Below, piece after piece: positions 26,633-37,582 of a DNA stretch of 64,000 bases (its first letter is position 1; every line of letters starts with the position of its first letter). Source of the DNA: Betaproteobacteria bacterium SCN1. Lineage in GTDB: Bacteria; Pseudomonadota; Gammaproteobacteria; Burkholderiales; Thiobacillaceae. The translations under genes and the position numbers were made by a program. The stretch covers positions 434,001-498,000 of the forward strand of contig WBSF01000009.1 in NCBI GenBank assembly GCA_008923315.1, given 5' to 3'. Below the pieces are notes generated by a model. It made no database searches. It was not told the origin of the DNA and saw only the letters and a list, made by a program, of their open reading frames with translations.

Positions 26633-27571
26633 TCAGTGCAGCCGGCGACGGGTCGCGAAACCAACCAGTCCGATCCCTGCCAGCAGCATGGCCCAGGTCT
26701 CGATTTCGGGGACAGCCGCGACTTGCCAGCCAATATCCTGCATCGCGGCGAAATCGAGATCGGTGAAATACTTGCGCTGTCCACTGGCGAGTGTTGCGGT
26801 CATCGAGGCTTCCTGCACGATACCGTCGACCGTGCCCAATGTACCGTCGGCCCAGTGGCCATCTCCGGTCAGCGCAACCATGCCGGCGGTCGGGCCGACG
26901 AAGCTGTTTCCGAGGATACGGTTGTAGAAACTGTCGGCGGTGGCGAATCCGAGTACATGCGCGAGCTCGTGGACAGCAACTGAATAAAAGTCGTAGCTCG
27001 ATGCATTCAGGCCGGCGCTCGAAGCGCCGAAGTACCAGTTGGTCCCGGAGCTGTCGAAACTGATCGAGCCTCCCCAGGTCGCGAAATCGATGGCATCGGC
27101 GGAAACAACCGTGCCGTCGTTGCCGTAGGTATTCTGTGTCTCGCCCTGGCCGCGGTCGACCGCGGTGCCGCAGAACGCGAAGCTGCCACTGCAGGCGTAA
27201 CCGCCAGGGCCGCCCACGCCCAGCACGCCATTGGTGAAATCGTAGCCGCCGGCATAGATACGGATGACATTGGCCGCGATGCTCTGGCGACCCAGCGTGA
27301 TGCCGGGGTCGTCGAAATCGTAGGGACTGGAAGACGGGTTGAAAAAATTGAGACTGAAATCGTTGCTGCCGGATGAGACGATTGCAGCCAGATTGTCCTG
27401 AAAACGCGTTTCGAATATGGACGCGGCGGCATTGAGCGCAGCAATGCTGTCGGGGTTGGAAGAGAAGAAATGGGTAGTGTCGTAGCTGAAATCAAACTGG
27501 ATGTCGATGTTGGCCAGCGCGTGGGATGTGGTGGCCAGCAGCAGGCCGCCGGCCAGCAGTGTGCGTTTCAT
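26633..27571 (-). CDS. PEP-CTERM-anchored putative metalloprotease
   Basis: The protein (312 residues from the ATG at 27571) has a signal peptide ending SHALA and a C-terminal sorting signal VPEIETWAMLLAGIGLVGF followed by a basic tail, the PEP-CTERM tripartite signal cut by exosortase; the motif is VPE-x-ETW rather than VPEP. The middle carries VAVHELAHVLGFA, an HExxHxxG zinc motif as in metzincins, but the expected third ligand (H/D three residues on) is replaced by Thr, so an alternative ligand is needed. An upstream TTG would add six residues that are not signal-like. Exported proteins of this type occur in floc- and EPS-forming betaproteobacteria. Substrate unknown. Confidence 0.82.
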   Translation of the reverse strand: MKRTLLAGGLLLATTSHALANIDIQFDFSYDTTHFFSSNPDSIAALNAAASIFETRFQDNLAAIVSSGSNDFSLNFFNPSSSPYDFDDPGITLGRQSIAANVIRIYAGGYDFTNGVLGVGGPGGYACSGSFAFCGTAVDRGQGETQNTYGNDGTVVSADAIDFATWGGSISFDSSGTNWYFGASSAGLNASSYDFYSVAVHELAHVLGFATADSFYNRILGNSFVGPTAGMVALTGDGHWADGTLGTVDGIVQEASMTATLASGQRKYFTDLDFAAMQDIGWQVAAVPEIETWAMLLAGIGLVGFATRRRLH

Positions 27572-27645
27572 GGGGGGCTCCCGAGTCAAGATTCACTTGG
27601 CTCCGCATATCGTCATTTTCGGCGAAGTCTACGGCAAAACGGTTT

Positions 27646-27660
27646 GCACTGGAAAATCCA
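27646..27660 (-). promoter_or_regulatory. Possible sigma-54 promoter of the PEP-CTERM gene
   Basis: On the minus strand TGGATTTTCCAGTGC shows the GG-N10-GC spacing of sigma-54 promoters, with a TGCA at -12, but the -24 element lacks the usual CAC. It would start transcription about 64 bases before the ATG at 27571. PEP-CTERM genes in related floc-forming bacteria depend on RpoN and PrsK/PrsR, which makes this worth noting, but the match is weak. Confidence 0.3.
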
Positions 27661-27662
27661 GG

Positions 27663-28940
27663 TTAGGGTGTGTGCCGGTAAGGCCCCTCCAGTTCGTCCA
27701 TATAGTGCGCAATGGCATCGGTCTCGCGTTCCAGAAAGCGGTCGACCGCCTGACGGAACTCGGTGTTTTCCAGCCAGTGCCAGGAGTGCGTCGCGGTCGG
27801 GACCAGCCCGCGCGCGAGCTTGTGTTCGCCCTGGGCACCGCCTTCGAAAACCTTCAAGCCCCTGGCAATCGCGTATTCGATGCCCTGCTGATAGCAGGTT
27901 TCGAAGTGCAGGCCGGGCAGATATTCCAGCGTGCCCCAGTGGCGGCCGTACAGGCGTTCGCTGTCTTTCAGGCAGAACGAGCAGGCGACCGGTTCGCCGT
28001 CGCGGTCGGCGATGATCAGCACGAGATTGTCCGGCATCGTGTCGCGCAGTGCGGCGAAAAATTCGGGATTCAGATGCGGGTCGCTGCGATGGCGGGCATA
28101 GGTGTCGGCATAACAGCGCCAGAAGTGCGACCAGTCGGCATCGGTGCTGTCGCGGCCTTCCACCCAGCGGAAGCTCACGCCCAGTGCCGCCAGTTTCTTG
28201 CGTTCCTGGCGAATTTTCTTGCGCTTGTCGTGCGAGAGCGCGGCGAGGAAATCGTCGAAGGCGGCGTAACGGGCGTTGTGCCAGTGAAACTGGAAACCGC
28301 TGCGGTGCAGCAACGGGCCGAAGGCGCTTGCACGGGCGTGCTCGTCAGGGGAGTCGGTGTCCTGGGCGGATGCGCCGGAGCGTGCGTTCAGGACCGCATG
28401 GTCGGCTTCGGCGGGAAACAGGAGATGGAAGGACGAGCAGCCGGTGTCTCGCGTGAGCGTCAACGCGGCCTGGATCAGGGTCGCGCGGTCTGCATCATTG
28501 CTTGCCAGCAGACGCGGGCCGGGTACGGGTGAGAAGGGCGCGCAGCACACCAGCTTGGGATAGTAATTCAGGCCGTGCCGGCGATAGGCATCGGCCCAGG
28601 CCCAGTCGAATACGAATTCGCCCCAGGAATGGTGCTTGACGTAGAGCGGCATCGCGGCCACCAGCCGGTCGTCGCGGAACAGGGCAAGATGCACCGGTTC
28701 CCAGCCGATGGGGGCACCGACGCAGCCGGTGGTTTCGAGCGCCTGCAGAAAGGCGTGGCGGATGACGGGCGATTCGCCGGCCAGCGCATCCCACGCGGCG
28801 GCGTCGAGATCGGCGATGCGGGTGACGACGCGAATCACGGCTTCGTCCGTCGTCGCGGCCTTCGACTGATTTGAGGATGCGGCTTCCGCCTCGGGGGGCT
28901 TTGCTTCAAAATGCACGTTTTCGCGAGCTTTCATCGACAT
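27663..28940 (-). CDS. FemAB-like GNAT-fold acyltransferase (DUF482/PF04339 type)
   Basis: The 425-residue protein is a double-GNAT protein of the FemAB-like family often labelled 'peptidoglycan biosynthesis' or GNAT acetyltransferase. Recognisable segments are PVIRHAFLQALETTGCVG..GWEPVHLALF, the NYYPKLVCCAPFSPVPGPRLL block, HDKRKKIRQERKKLAALGVSFRWVEG and YGRHWGTLEYLPGLHFETCYQQGIEYAI. The biochemical function is not established. The first 34 residues are low-complexity and the annotated ATG lies five bases from the divergent sucC start; a GTG at 28838 would begin right at the domain (VIRVVTRI) and leave room for promoters. Confidence 0.75.
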   Translation of the reverse strand: MSMKARENVHFEAKPPEAEAASSNQSKAATTDEAVIRVVTRIADLDAAAWDALAGESPVIRHAFLQALETTGCVGAPIGWEPVHLALFRDDRLVAAMPLYVKHHSWGEFVFDWAWADAYRRHGLNYYPKLVCCAPFSPVPGPRLLASNDADRATLIQAALTLTRDTGCSSFHLLFPAEADHAVLNARSGASAQDTDSPDEHARASAFGPLLHRSGFQFHWHNARYAAFDDFLAALSHDKRKKIRQERKKLAALGVSFRWVEGRDSTDADWSHFWRCYADTYARHRSDPHLNPEFFAALRDTMPDNLVLIIADRDGEPVACSFCLKDSERLYGRHWGTLEYLPGLHFETCYQQGIEYAIARGLKVFEGGAQGEHKLARGLVPTATHSWHWLENTEFRQAVDRFLERETDAIAHYMDELEGPYRHTP

Positions 28941-28945
28941 CGAGA

Positions 28946-30102
<1,157 letters not shown>

Positions 30103-30106
<4 letters not shown>

Positions 30107-30996
30107 GTATCCTTGTCGACAAAAATACCCGCGTCATCTGTCAGGGGTTCACCGGCAAGCAGGGCAGCTTTCATTCCGAGCAGGCCATCGCCTATGGCAC
30201 CAGGATGGTCGGTGGCGTGACGCCGGGCAAGGGCGGGCAAATGCATCTCGACCTGCCGGTGTTCAACACGGTGCGCGATGCCGTGCGCGACACCGGCGCG
30301 CAGGCCACGATGATCTATGTGCCCGCGGCCTTTGCCGCGGATTCCATCCTCGAGGCGGCAGATGCCGGCATCGAGGTCATCGTCTGCATCACTGAAGGTA
30401 TACCGGTGCTTGATATGCTTCAAGTCAAAACCGCGCTGAACGTAAAAGCCGCGTTGCGTGCCAACGGGGCAAAACTCATCGGCCCCAACTGTCCCGGCAT
30501 CATCACCTCCGGCGAATGCAAGATCGGCATCATGCCGGGCCGCATTCATCAGAAAGGCAAGATCGGCATCGTCTCGCGCTCGGGTACGCTCACCTACGAA
30601 GCCGTGCACCAGACCACGCAACTCGGGTTGGGCCAGTCGACCTGCGTCGGCATCGGCGGCGACCCGATCAAGGGCATGGATTTCATCGACTGCCTTGAAC
30701 GGTTCGAGGCCGATCCGCAGACCGAAGCCGTCATCATGGTGGGCGAGATCGGCGGCACCCGCGAGGAAGAAGCGGCCGAGTTCATCCGGTCGAACATGAA
30801 GAAGCCGGTGGCGGCCTACATTGCGGGACGCACCGCGCCCAAAGGCAAGCGCATGGGCCACGCCGGTGCCATCATCGCCGGCGGTAGCGGTACGGCGGAT
30901 GCCAAGATCCGTGCGCTGGAAACGGCGGGCGTGGTCGTGGCGCAGAGCCCGGCGCAACTGGGCGAAGCGGTGCAGTTGGCGATGGGCGCGCGCTGA
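30103..30996 (+). CDS. sucD: Succinyl-CoA synthetase alpha subunit
   Basis: SucD holds the CoA-binding Rossmann domain and the phosphorylated histidine. The 297-residue protein begins [32 protein letters not shown], contains GPNCPGII and [21 protein letters not shown], and carries the active-site histidine in [15 protein letters not shown]. It is translationally coupled to sucC. The nadE gene starts seven bases after its stop, so sucCD, nadE and the PII gene may form a single operon. Confidence 0.97.
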
Positions 30997-31003
30997 GCGA
31001 GGG

Positions 31004-32952
<1,949 letters not shown>

Positions 32953-32972
32953 ATATATTTCAGGCCACGCAA

Positions 32973-33000
32973 TAAAAAACGCCCCGCGCAAGGCGGGGCG
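32973..33000 (-). terminator. Intrinsic terminator of the porin gene
   Basis: Read on the minus strand, CGCCCCGC (33000-32993) pairs with GCGGGGCG (32987-32980) and is followed by six T (32979-32974). It lies 41 bases after the porin stop. On the plus strand the stem is followed by A residues, so it is unlikely to terminate the nadE-PII transcript well. Confidence 0.8.
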
Positions 33001-33041
33001 AAAAGGGAAGCCGGAGCTTCGTCGGAGAAAGTCGGGGCAGG

Positions 33042-34217
33042 TCAGATCTGGAACTGCACGCCGATGACGAACTTGTCCAGGTCGGTGTCGGGCGTGGGCC
33101 GATCGTCTTCGGTTTTCGACCAGAAGGCCGAAACCCGGGCGTTGTGTCCCTTGATGACGTAGTTGAGACCGACGTCGAGCACATCGATGGTGGAGTTGGA
33201 CAGCTCGCGGTCGAAACTCTGGTAGCGGACGAAAGGCTGTACCTGGCCAATGCCGACCTTGCCCGGTAGGAGGAAAGCGGCGGTGGCGAGGTAGCCTTTG
33301 CCTTCGACCAGGCCGCCGACGTTGTCGTTGGCGCCGGCGCCGCCCGGGCAGGCCGGTGCGCCGGGTTCACCGCTGCCGCAGTCGGCCTTGCCGTCGAGGT
33401 CGTAGTCGTAGTAGGCGCCTTCGAGCGTGAGCACGCCGCCGCCCGCCAGTTTCTTCTCCATCAGCAGGTCGATGTTCATGCCGAGGTAGTCGCCCGGGTT
33501 GCCCGCCACCCCGACGCCGTCGCTCTGGTACATGCCGGCGAAGCCCAGCGTGAGGATGTCGGCCGAGCCGTAGTAGGTGCTGCCGGTGTAGTAGGCGGGC
33601 GCGGGTTCGGCGTCCCAGAAGGCGTAGGCGGCACGCCAGCTGTAGAGCAGGTTGTCGGATTCGTTCGAGGCGCCGGCGTAGTTGTTGTGGCCCTTGAAGG
33701 CACCGAGCACATAGGTGAGCTTGCTGTCCATCACCTTGCCCCAGAGCTGCACGCCGTTGTCGCGGCCGATGGCGAGATTGGGGTACTGGGACACCATCGG
33801 GTAGTCCCACACGTTGAGATAGAAGGGGCCGTCCAGGTTGGCCCGGTCGGACGCGGGCAGCATGCGGCCGAACCAGACGTTGAATTCCGGCATGGGCTCG
33901 TATTGCACGTAGGCGTCCATCACCCGCAGGCCGTCCGGCGTATTGCCGCTGCCGTCGCGCTCGAAATTGAGCGTGGCGCCCAGGGTTTTCATCACGCGGC
34001 CGCTCATGTAGACGCGCGTGCTGTCGACGACGAAATCGTTCGAGCGGTCCGAGCCGCTGGGTGCTGCGTTCTCCAGCGACTGATAGCTGAGCCGCAGGCC
34101 GGCCCCGATGCTGAAGGAGGCGTCGCCTCCCAGGTCGAAGGTGGCGGCCTGGCTGGCGGTGCTGGTCAATCCCAGCAGGCACAGCGCGGCAAGGGGGGTG
34201 AGGCGGGGGTGGGTCAT
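33042..34217 (-). CDS. Outer-membrane porin, probable short-chain amide/urea porin
   Basis: The protein (391 residues from the ATG at 34217, which has AGGAG upstream) has a signal peptide ending TASQAA and then a pattern of alternating polar/apolar strands ending in FVIGVQFQI, typical of a trimeric porin or phosphate-selective-porin-like barrel. Segments such as VYMSGRVMKTLGATLNFERD and FNVWFGRMLPASDRANLDGP occur in porins I associate with FmdC, the short-chain amide and urea porin of Methylophilus, though this is recall and not a search. It diverges from the urea transporter operon across a shared regulatory region, which supports urea or amide passage. An upstream in-frame ATG at 34253 would precede the signal peptide and is unlikely. 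Confidence 0.75.
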   Translation of the reverse strand: MTHPRLTPLAALCLLGLTSTASQAATFDLGGDASFSIGAGLRLSYQSLENAAPSGSDRSNDFVVDSTRVYMSGRVMKTLGATLNFERDGSGNTPDGLRVMDAYVQYEPMPEFNVWFGRMLPASDRANLDGPFYLNVWDYPMVSQYPNLAIGRDNGVQLWGKVMDSKLTYVLGAFKGHNNYAGASNESDNLLYSWRAAYAFWDAEPAPAYYTGSTYYGSADILTLGFAGMYQSDGVGVAGNPGDYLGMNIDLLMEKKLAGGGVLTLEGAYYDYDLDGKADCGSGEPGAPACPGGAGANDNVGGLVEGKGYLATAAFLLPGKVGIGQVQPFVRYQSFDRELSNSTIDVLDVGLNYVIKGHNARVSAFWSKTEDDRPTPDTDLDKFVIGVQFQI

Positions 34218-34235
34218 GCGGGGGCTCCTTATCTG

Positions 34236-34245
34236 ATGTATACAA
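34236..34245. promoter_or_regulatory. Candidate GntR/FCD operator 1 (ATGTATACAA)
   Basis: TGTATACA at 34237-34244 is a perfect palindrome. It lies in the porin leader, between its predicted transcription start (about 34270) and the ATG at 34217. Palindromes of the type TNGTATACNA are common operators of FadR/FCD-subfamily GntR proteins; such a regulator is encoded at 49187. Confidence 0.55.
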
Positions 34246-34269
34246 AAATGCACTCAAGTTTGTGCCGCG

Positions 34270-34279
34270 ACGTATACAA
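34270..34279. promoter_or_regulatory. Candidate GntR/FCD operator 2 (ACGTATACAA)
   Basis: A second GTATAC-centred site is placed exactly over the predicted start point of the sigma-54-like porin promoter (-12 element at 34281-34282). A protein bound here would block transcription. It shares GTATACAA with the other two sites in this region. Confidence 0.55.
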
Positions 34280-34280
34280 A

Positions 34281-34295
34281 GCACCTTGCATGCCA
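34281..34295 (-). promoter_or_regulatory. Sigma-54-like promoter of the porin gene
   Basis: On the minus strand TGGCATGCAAGGTGC has GG and GC separated by exactly 10 bases, with the -24 block TGGCAT (consensus TGGCAC) and -12 block GTGCT. Predicted start is near 34270, giving a leader of about 53 bases. The mirror-image arrangement to the urtA promoter strengthens the call. Confidence 0.5.
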
Positions 34296-34429
34296 TAGGG
34301 GTGGAAGAAGCGTGCCCAAATTGCGTATTTGTATATTTTATAAATATAAAACAACAGCTTGTTTGATTGTTTCGCGGGGGGTATGGGGCTCGTGTGTAGG
34401 CGCGGGTCTTGATTGAGATCAGTCCGTTT

Positions 34430-34446
34430 CGCACTTTATGGGTGCA
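34430..34446. promoter_or_regulatory. NtrC-like enhancer site 1
   Basis: CGCACTTTATGGGTGCA matches the NtrC operator pattern TGCACY-N5-GGTGCA at all but the first base. It lies about 135 bp from the porin promoter and about 175 bp from the urtA promoter, a normal enhancer distance for both. Confidence 0.55.
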
Positions 34447-34461
34447 TAAAGGCCTTCCTGA

Positions 34462-34477
34462 TGCATACGATGGTGCA
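34462..34477. promoter_or_regulatory. NtrC-like enhancer site 2 (weaker)
   Basis: TGCATACGATGGTGCA keeps both TGCA ends and GGTGCA but has a 4-base instead of 5-base centre. Its centre is about 32 bp from site 1, three helical turns. That is the spacing of the paired NtrC sites of the E. coli glnA enhancer, where cooperative binding is required. Confidence 0.4.
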
Positions 34478-34503
34478 CAGGATGGCAATCGAGTGCGGAT
34501 TTG

Positions 34504-34523
34504 TCCGCCCGTTTACGGGCGGA
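34504..34523. other. Perfect 8-bp hairpin in the porin-urtA region
   Basis: TCCGCCCG (34504-34511) and CGGGCGGA (34516-34523) flank a TTTA loop. It lies upstream of the predicted urtA transcription start, so it would not be in the sigma-54 transcript. It may end a transcript entering from the porin side or be a binding site. No long T-run follows. Confidence 0.4.
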
Positions 34524-34596
34524 TTGTCGTTCGTGACATGTTTTTATTGTATTGATTAATAACAGTTAATCGGGTGATTTTCTGAAACCTTCCGTC

Positions 34597-34606
34597 TTGT
34601 ATACAA
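34597..34606. promoter_or_regulatory. Candidate GntR/FCD operator 3 (TTGTATACAA)
   Basis: A perfect 10-base palindrome sits 12 bases upstream of the -24 element of the urtA promoter. It is the most symmetrical of the GTATAC sites in the window. Position just upstream of a sigma-54 promoter suits interference with the looped activator or a co-activator role. Confidence 0.6.
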
Positions 34607-34618
34607 CATGGCGTCTTC

Positions 34619-34634
34619 TGGCACGCTCGCTGCT
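34619..34634 (+). promoter_or_regulatory. Sigma-54 promoter of the urt operon
   Basis: TGGCACGCTCGCTGCT matches the consensus TGGCACG-N4-TTGCW except for one T at -12, with GG and GC separated by 10 bases. Transcription would start near 34645, about 52 bases before the urtA ATG. Urea transport and degradation genes are commonly under NtrC and sigma-54. Confidence 0.75.
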
Positions 34635-34696
34635 ACGGACTGGGGCGGGCAGGTGTGACTCCCACTCCCTTTTTTTGACGACATACGAGGTGAAGG

Positions 34697-35956
34697 ATGA
34701 CGAACAGACGGCAGTTCATACAGAGCGTGGGCGCCCTCGCGGGCATGGCGGCGTTGCCGGGCGGCATGGTGAAAACCGCATTCGCGGCAGGCAAGGAACC
34801 GATCAAGATCGGCATCCTGCATTCGCTGTCGGGCACGATGGCGATTTCGGAAACGGCGCTGAAGAACACGGCGCTGATGGCCATCGATTCGATCAATGCG
34901 AAGGGCGGCGTGCTGGGCCGTCCGGTCGAGGCGGTGGTGGTGGACCCGGCGTCGAACTGGCCGCTGTTTGCGGAAAAGGCGCGGCAGCTGCTGACCCAGG
35001 ACAAGGTTGCGGCCGTGTTCGGCTGCTGGACTTCGGTGTCGCGCAAATCCGTGCTGCCGGTGTTCGAGGAACTGAACGGCCTGTTGTACTACCCCGTGCA
35101 ATATGAAGGCGAGGAGCTCTCGCAGAACGTGTTCTACACCGGCGCGGCGCCCAACCAGCAGGCGATCCCCGCGACCGAATACCTGATGAGCAAGGAAGGC
35201 GGCAGCGCCAAGAAATTCGTCCTGCTCGGCACCGATTACGTCTACCCGCGCACGACCAACAAGATCCTGCGCGCTTTCCTCAAGTCCAAGGGCGTGCCCG
35301 AAGCCAGCATCATGGAGGAATACACCCCCTTCGGCCATTCGGATTACCAGACCATCATCGCCAAGATCAAGAAATTCTCGGCCGGTGCCAAGACCTGTGT
35401 GATCTCGACGATCAACGGCGACTCCAACGTGCCGTTCTACAAGGAGCTCGGCAACCAGGGCATCAAGGCGACCGACATCCCGGTCGTGGCCTTCTCCGTG
35501 GCCGAGCAGGAGCTTGCCGGAATCGACACCAAACCGCTGGTGGGCCATCTGGCCGCCTGGAACTACTTCGAGACGATCAAGAATCCCGAGAACACCGCGT
35601 TCGTGAAGATGTGGAAGGACTACGTCAAGGCCAAGAAGCTGAAGGACGCGCCGGTGACCGACGATCCGATGGAAGCGACCTGGATCGGCATCCACATGTG
35701 GAAGCAGGCGGTCGAGAAGGCCGGCTCCATCGAGGTCGACAAGGTGCGCAAGGGGATGGCCGGCCAGACCTTCAAGGCGCCCTGCGGCTTCACGGTGAAG
35801 ATGGACGAAACCAACCACCACCTTCACAAGCCCGTGTTCATCGGCGAAGTGCGTGCCGATGGCCAGTTCAACGTGGTCTGGAAGACCAAGGGCCCGATCC
35901 GCGCCCAGCCCTGGAGTCCGTTCATTCCGGGCAACGAGGGCAAGCAGAAACTCTGA
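34697..35956 (+). CDS. urtA: Urea ABC transporter, substrate-binding protein UrtA
   Basis: UrtA is the periplasmic receptor of the high-affinity urea transporter. The 419-residue precursor has a twin-arginine-type start (NRRQFIQSVGALAGMAALPGGMVKTAFA), so it may be exported folded by Tat. The mature part opens KEPIKIGILHSLSGTMAISETALKNTALMAIDSIN, and continues with VFGCWTSVSRKSVLPVFEELNGLLYYPVQYEGEE, highly characteristic of UrtA and of the related FmdD amide receptor. A GGTGAAGG ribosome-binding site precedes the ATG. It is the first gene of the sigma-54-driven operon. Confidence 0.93.
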   Translation: MTNRRQFIQSVGALAGMAALPGGMVKTAFAAGKEPIKIGILHSLSGTMAISETALKNTALMAIDSINAKGGVLGRPVEAVVVDPASNWPLFAEKARQLLTQDKVAAVFGCWTSVSRKSVLPVFEELNGLLYYPVQYEGEELSQNVFYTGAAPNQQAIPATEYLMSKEGGSAKKFVLLGTDYVYPRTTNKILRAFLKSKGVPEASIMEEYTPFGHSDYQTIIAKIKKFSAGAKTCVISTINGDSNVPFYKELGNQGIKATDIPVVAFSVAEQELAGIDTKPLVGHLAAWNYFETIKNPENTAFVKMWKDYVKAKKLKDAPVTDDPMEATWIGIHMWKQAVEKAGSIEVDKVRKGMAGQTFKAPCGFTVKMDETNHHLHKPVFIGEVRADGQFNVVWKTKGPIRAQPWSPFIPGNEGKQKL

Positions 35957-35970
35957 TCCGCAACCGGTGT

Positions 35971-35988
35971 CCCCGGCACGGGCCGGGG
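35971..35988 (+). other. Intercistronic hairpin urtA-urtB
   Basis: CCCCGGC (35971-35977) pairs with GCCGGGG (35982-35988) across a 4-base loop in the only sizeable gap of the urt operon. It has no T-run. Such hairpins typically protect the 3' end of the binding-protein message, so that UrtA is made in excess over the membrane components. Confidence 0.55.
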
Positions 35989-36007
35989 GTGCTCCCGAAT
36001 TCACGTC

Positions 36008-37582
36008 ATGCTGAAATTTCTTCTTGGGCTGGCGCTGTGCCTGCCTCTGTTCGCGCGCGCCGCGCTCGACCCGGCCGCATTGATGCCCTTCGCGGGCGAA
36101 GACTCGGCGGCCAAGGCCGAAGCGGTCACCGCGCTGGCCGGCAACCCCGATCCGCAGGTCGATGCCCTGTTCAGGGCGCTGTCCGGGGACAGTCTCTTCT
36201 TCCTGCCGGACGGACGGGTCGTCGTCTTCGACGGCGAACGCTACGCCGATGCCGCTACCGGCACATCGCTGGCGTCCGAGCCCGAATCGCCCGAATCCGT
36301 CATCGTCAACAACGTGGTGCGCGGTGCGCTCGAATCCGCCGTGGCGCTGCGCGGGCTGGCGGCGGCGGACCCCGCTGCGCGACTGGCCGCCGCCGGGGTG
36401 CTGAAGGAGCGTGCCGACCCGGGCTTTCTGCCGGCGCTTGAAGCTGCGCTGGACAGGGAAACCGATCCCCGGGTGAAGGATGCGCTTTCGCGCACGACGG
36501 CGCTGCTGCAGCTGGCCAGTCCGGACAAGGCGGTCAGACTGGCCGCGATCGAACGCCTGGGCGCCTCGCGCGACCGCAATGTTCGCGCGGCGCTGGCACC
36601 GCTGGCCGAAGCCGAGACCGATCCCGCGCTCAAGGCCGCGTTCAAGTCGGCGCTCGACGCCATCGATTTCCGGCTGTCGGTGGCCAATTTCTTCACCAAC
36701 GTCTTCTCGGGCCTGTCACTCGGCAGCATCCTGCTGCTGGCCGCGCTGGGGCTGGCCATCACCTTCGGGCTGATGGGCATCATCAACATGGCGCACGGCG
36801 AAATGCTGATGCTGGGGGCCTACACCACCTACGTCGTGCAGGGTTTTTTCCGCACCCATTTCCCGGACGCGCTCGACTGGTATCCGCTGGCGGCGCTGCC
36901 GCTCGCCTTCCTGGTCGCGGCAGGGGTGGGCGCGGTGCTGGAGCGCACGGTCATCCGCCATCTCTACGGCCGGCCGCTTGAAACCCTGCTTGCCACCTGG
37001 GGCCTGTCGCTGATCCTGATCCAGGCGGTGCGCTCGATCTTCGGCCCGCAGAACGTCGAAGTCGCCAATCCGAGCTGGATGTCCGGCGCATTCGAGATCT
37101 ACGGCGTCGTGCTGCCGTACAACCGGCTCGTCATCATCGGCTTCGCCTTCTTCGTGCTCGCCATCGTCTGGTTCGTGCTGAATCGTACCCGCATGGGCCT
37201 TTACGTGCGCGGCGTGATGCAGAACCGGCCGATGGCCGACGCCATCGGCGTGCCGACCGCGCGCGTCGACATGATGGCCTTCGCGCTCGGTTCCGGCATC
37301 GCGGGCCTGGGCGGCGTCGCCCTCTCGCAGATCGGCAACGTCGGCCCCGAGCTCGGACAGGCCTACATCATCGATTCGTTCATGGTCGTGGTGCTGGGCG
37401 GCGTCGGCCAGCTTGCCGGCACCGTGGTCGCCGCGCTCGGTCTGGGCGAAATCAACAAGTTTCTCGAACCCTACGCGGGCGCGGTGCTTGGCAAGATCGC
37501 CGTGCTCGTGCTCATCATTCTGTTCATCCAGAAACGGCCGTCCGGCCTGTTCGCCCTGAAGGGCCGGAGTGCCGACGCATGA
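36008..37582 (+). CDS. urtB: Urea ABC transporter, permease UrtB
   Basis: UrtB is one of two inner-membrane permeases of the urea transporter, of the branched-chain amino-acid (LivH) type. The 524-residue protein has a signal-like N-terminus (LLGLALCLPLFARA), a periplasmic region of about 200 residues rich in Ala and charged residues, and then eight or so membrane helices from about residue 235 (FFTNVFSGLSLGSILLLAALGLAITFGLMGIINMAHGE). The long N-terminal domain is characteristic of UrtB and absent from LivH. The stop overlaps the urtC start as ATGA. Confidence 0.93.
   Translation: MLKFLLGLALCLPLFARAALDPAALMPFAGEDSAAKAEAVTALAGNPDPQVDALFRALSGDSLFFLPDGRVVVFDGERYADAATGTSLASEPESPESVIVNNVVRGALESAVALRGLAAADPAARLAAAGVLKERADPGFLPALEAALDRETDPRVKDALSRTTALLQLASPDKAVRLAAIERLGASRDRNVRAALAPLAEAETDPALKAAFKSALDAIDFRLSVANFFTNVFSGLSLGSILLLAALGLAITFGLMGIINMAHGEMLMLGAYTTYVVQGFFRTHFPDALDWYPLAALPLAFLVAAGVGAVLERTVIRHLYGRPLETLLATWGLSLILIQAVRSIFGPQNVEVANPSWMSGAFEIYGVVLPYNRLVIIGFAFFVLAIVWFVLNRTRMGLYVRGVMQNRPMADAIGVPTARVDMMAFALGSGIAGLGGVALSQIGNVGPELGQAYIIDSFMVVVLGGVGQLAGTVVAALGLGEINKFLEPYAGAVLGKIAVLVLIILFIQKRPSGLFALKGRSADA

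Larger units (their letters stand above)
34218..34696. promoter_or_regulatory. Porin-urtA divergent control region
   Basis: This 479-base region has no plausible gene and is clearly more AT-rich than its surroundings, especially around 34320-34355 and 34540-34565. It holds two outward-facing sigma-54-like promoters, two NtrC-like sites in the middle, three GTATAC-centred palindromes and one perfect hairpin, all listed separately. The AT-rich stretches between enhancer and promoters could serve for DNA bending, for example by IHF. A T7 run at about 34670-34676 lies in the urtA leader without a convincing stem before it. Confidence 0.7.

Noticed and set aside
32953-33000. Terminator of nadE-PII on the plus strand
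   Set aside because: The stem at 32980-33000 is followed by A residues on the plus strand; the T-run is on the minus strand, so it serves the porin gene.
34640-34680. Terminator suggested by the T7 run in the urtA leader
   Set aside because: No stable GC-rich stem directly precedes the T-run.
34635-34696. Guanidine-I (ykkC) riboswitch in the urtA leader
   Set aside because: I could not find the conserved ykkC core sequences; the leader from the sigma-54 start is only about 52 bases, too short for the element.
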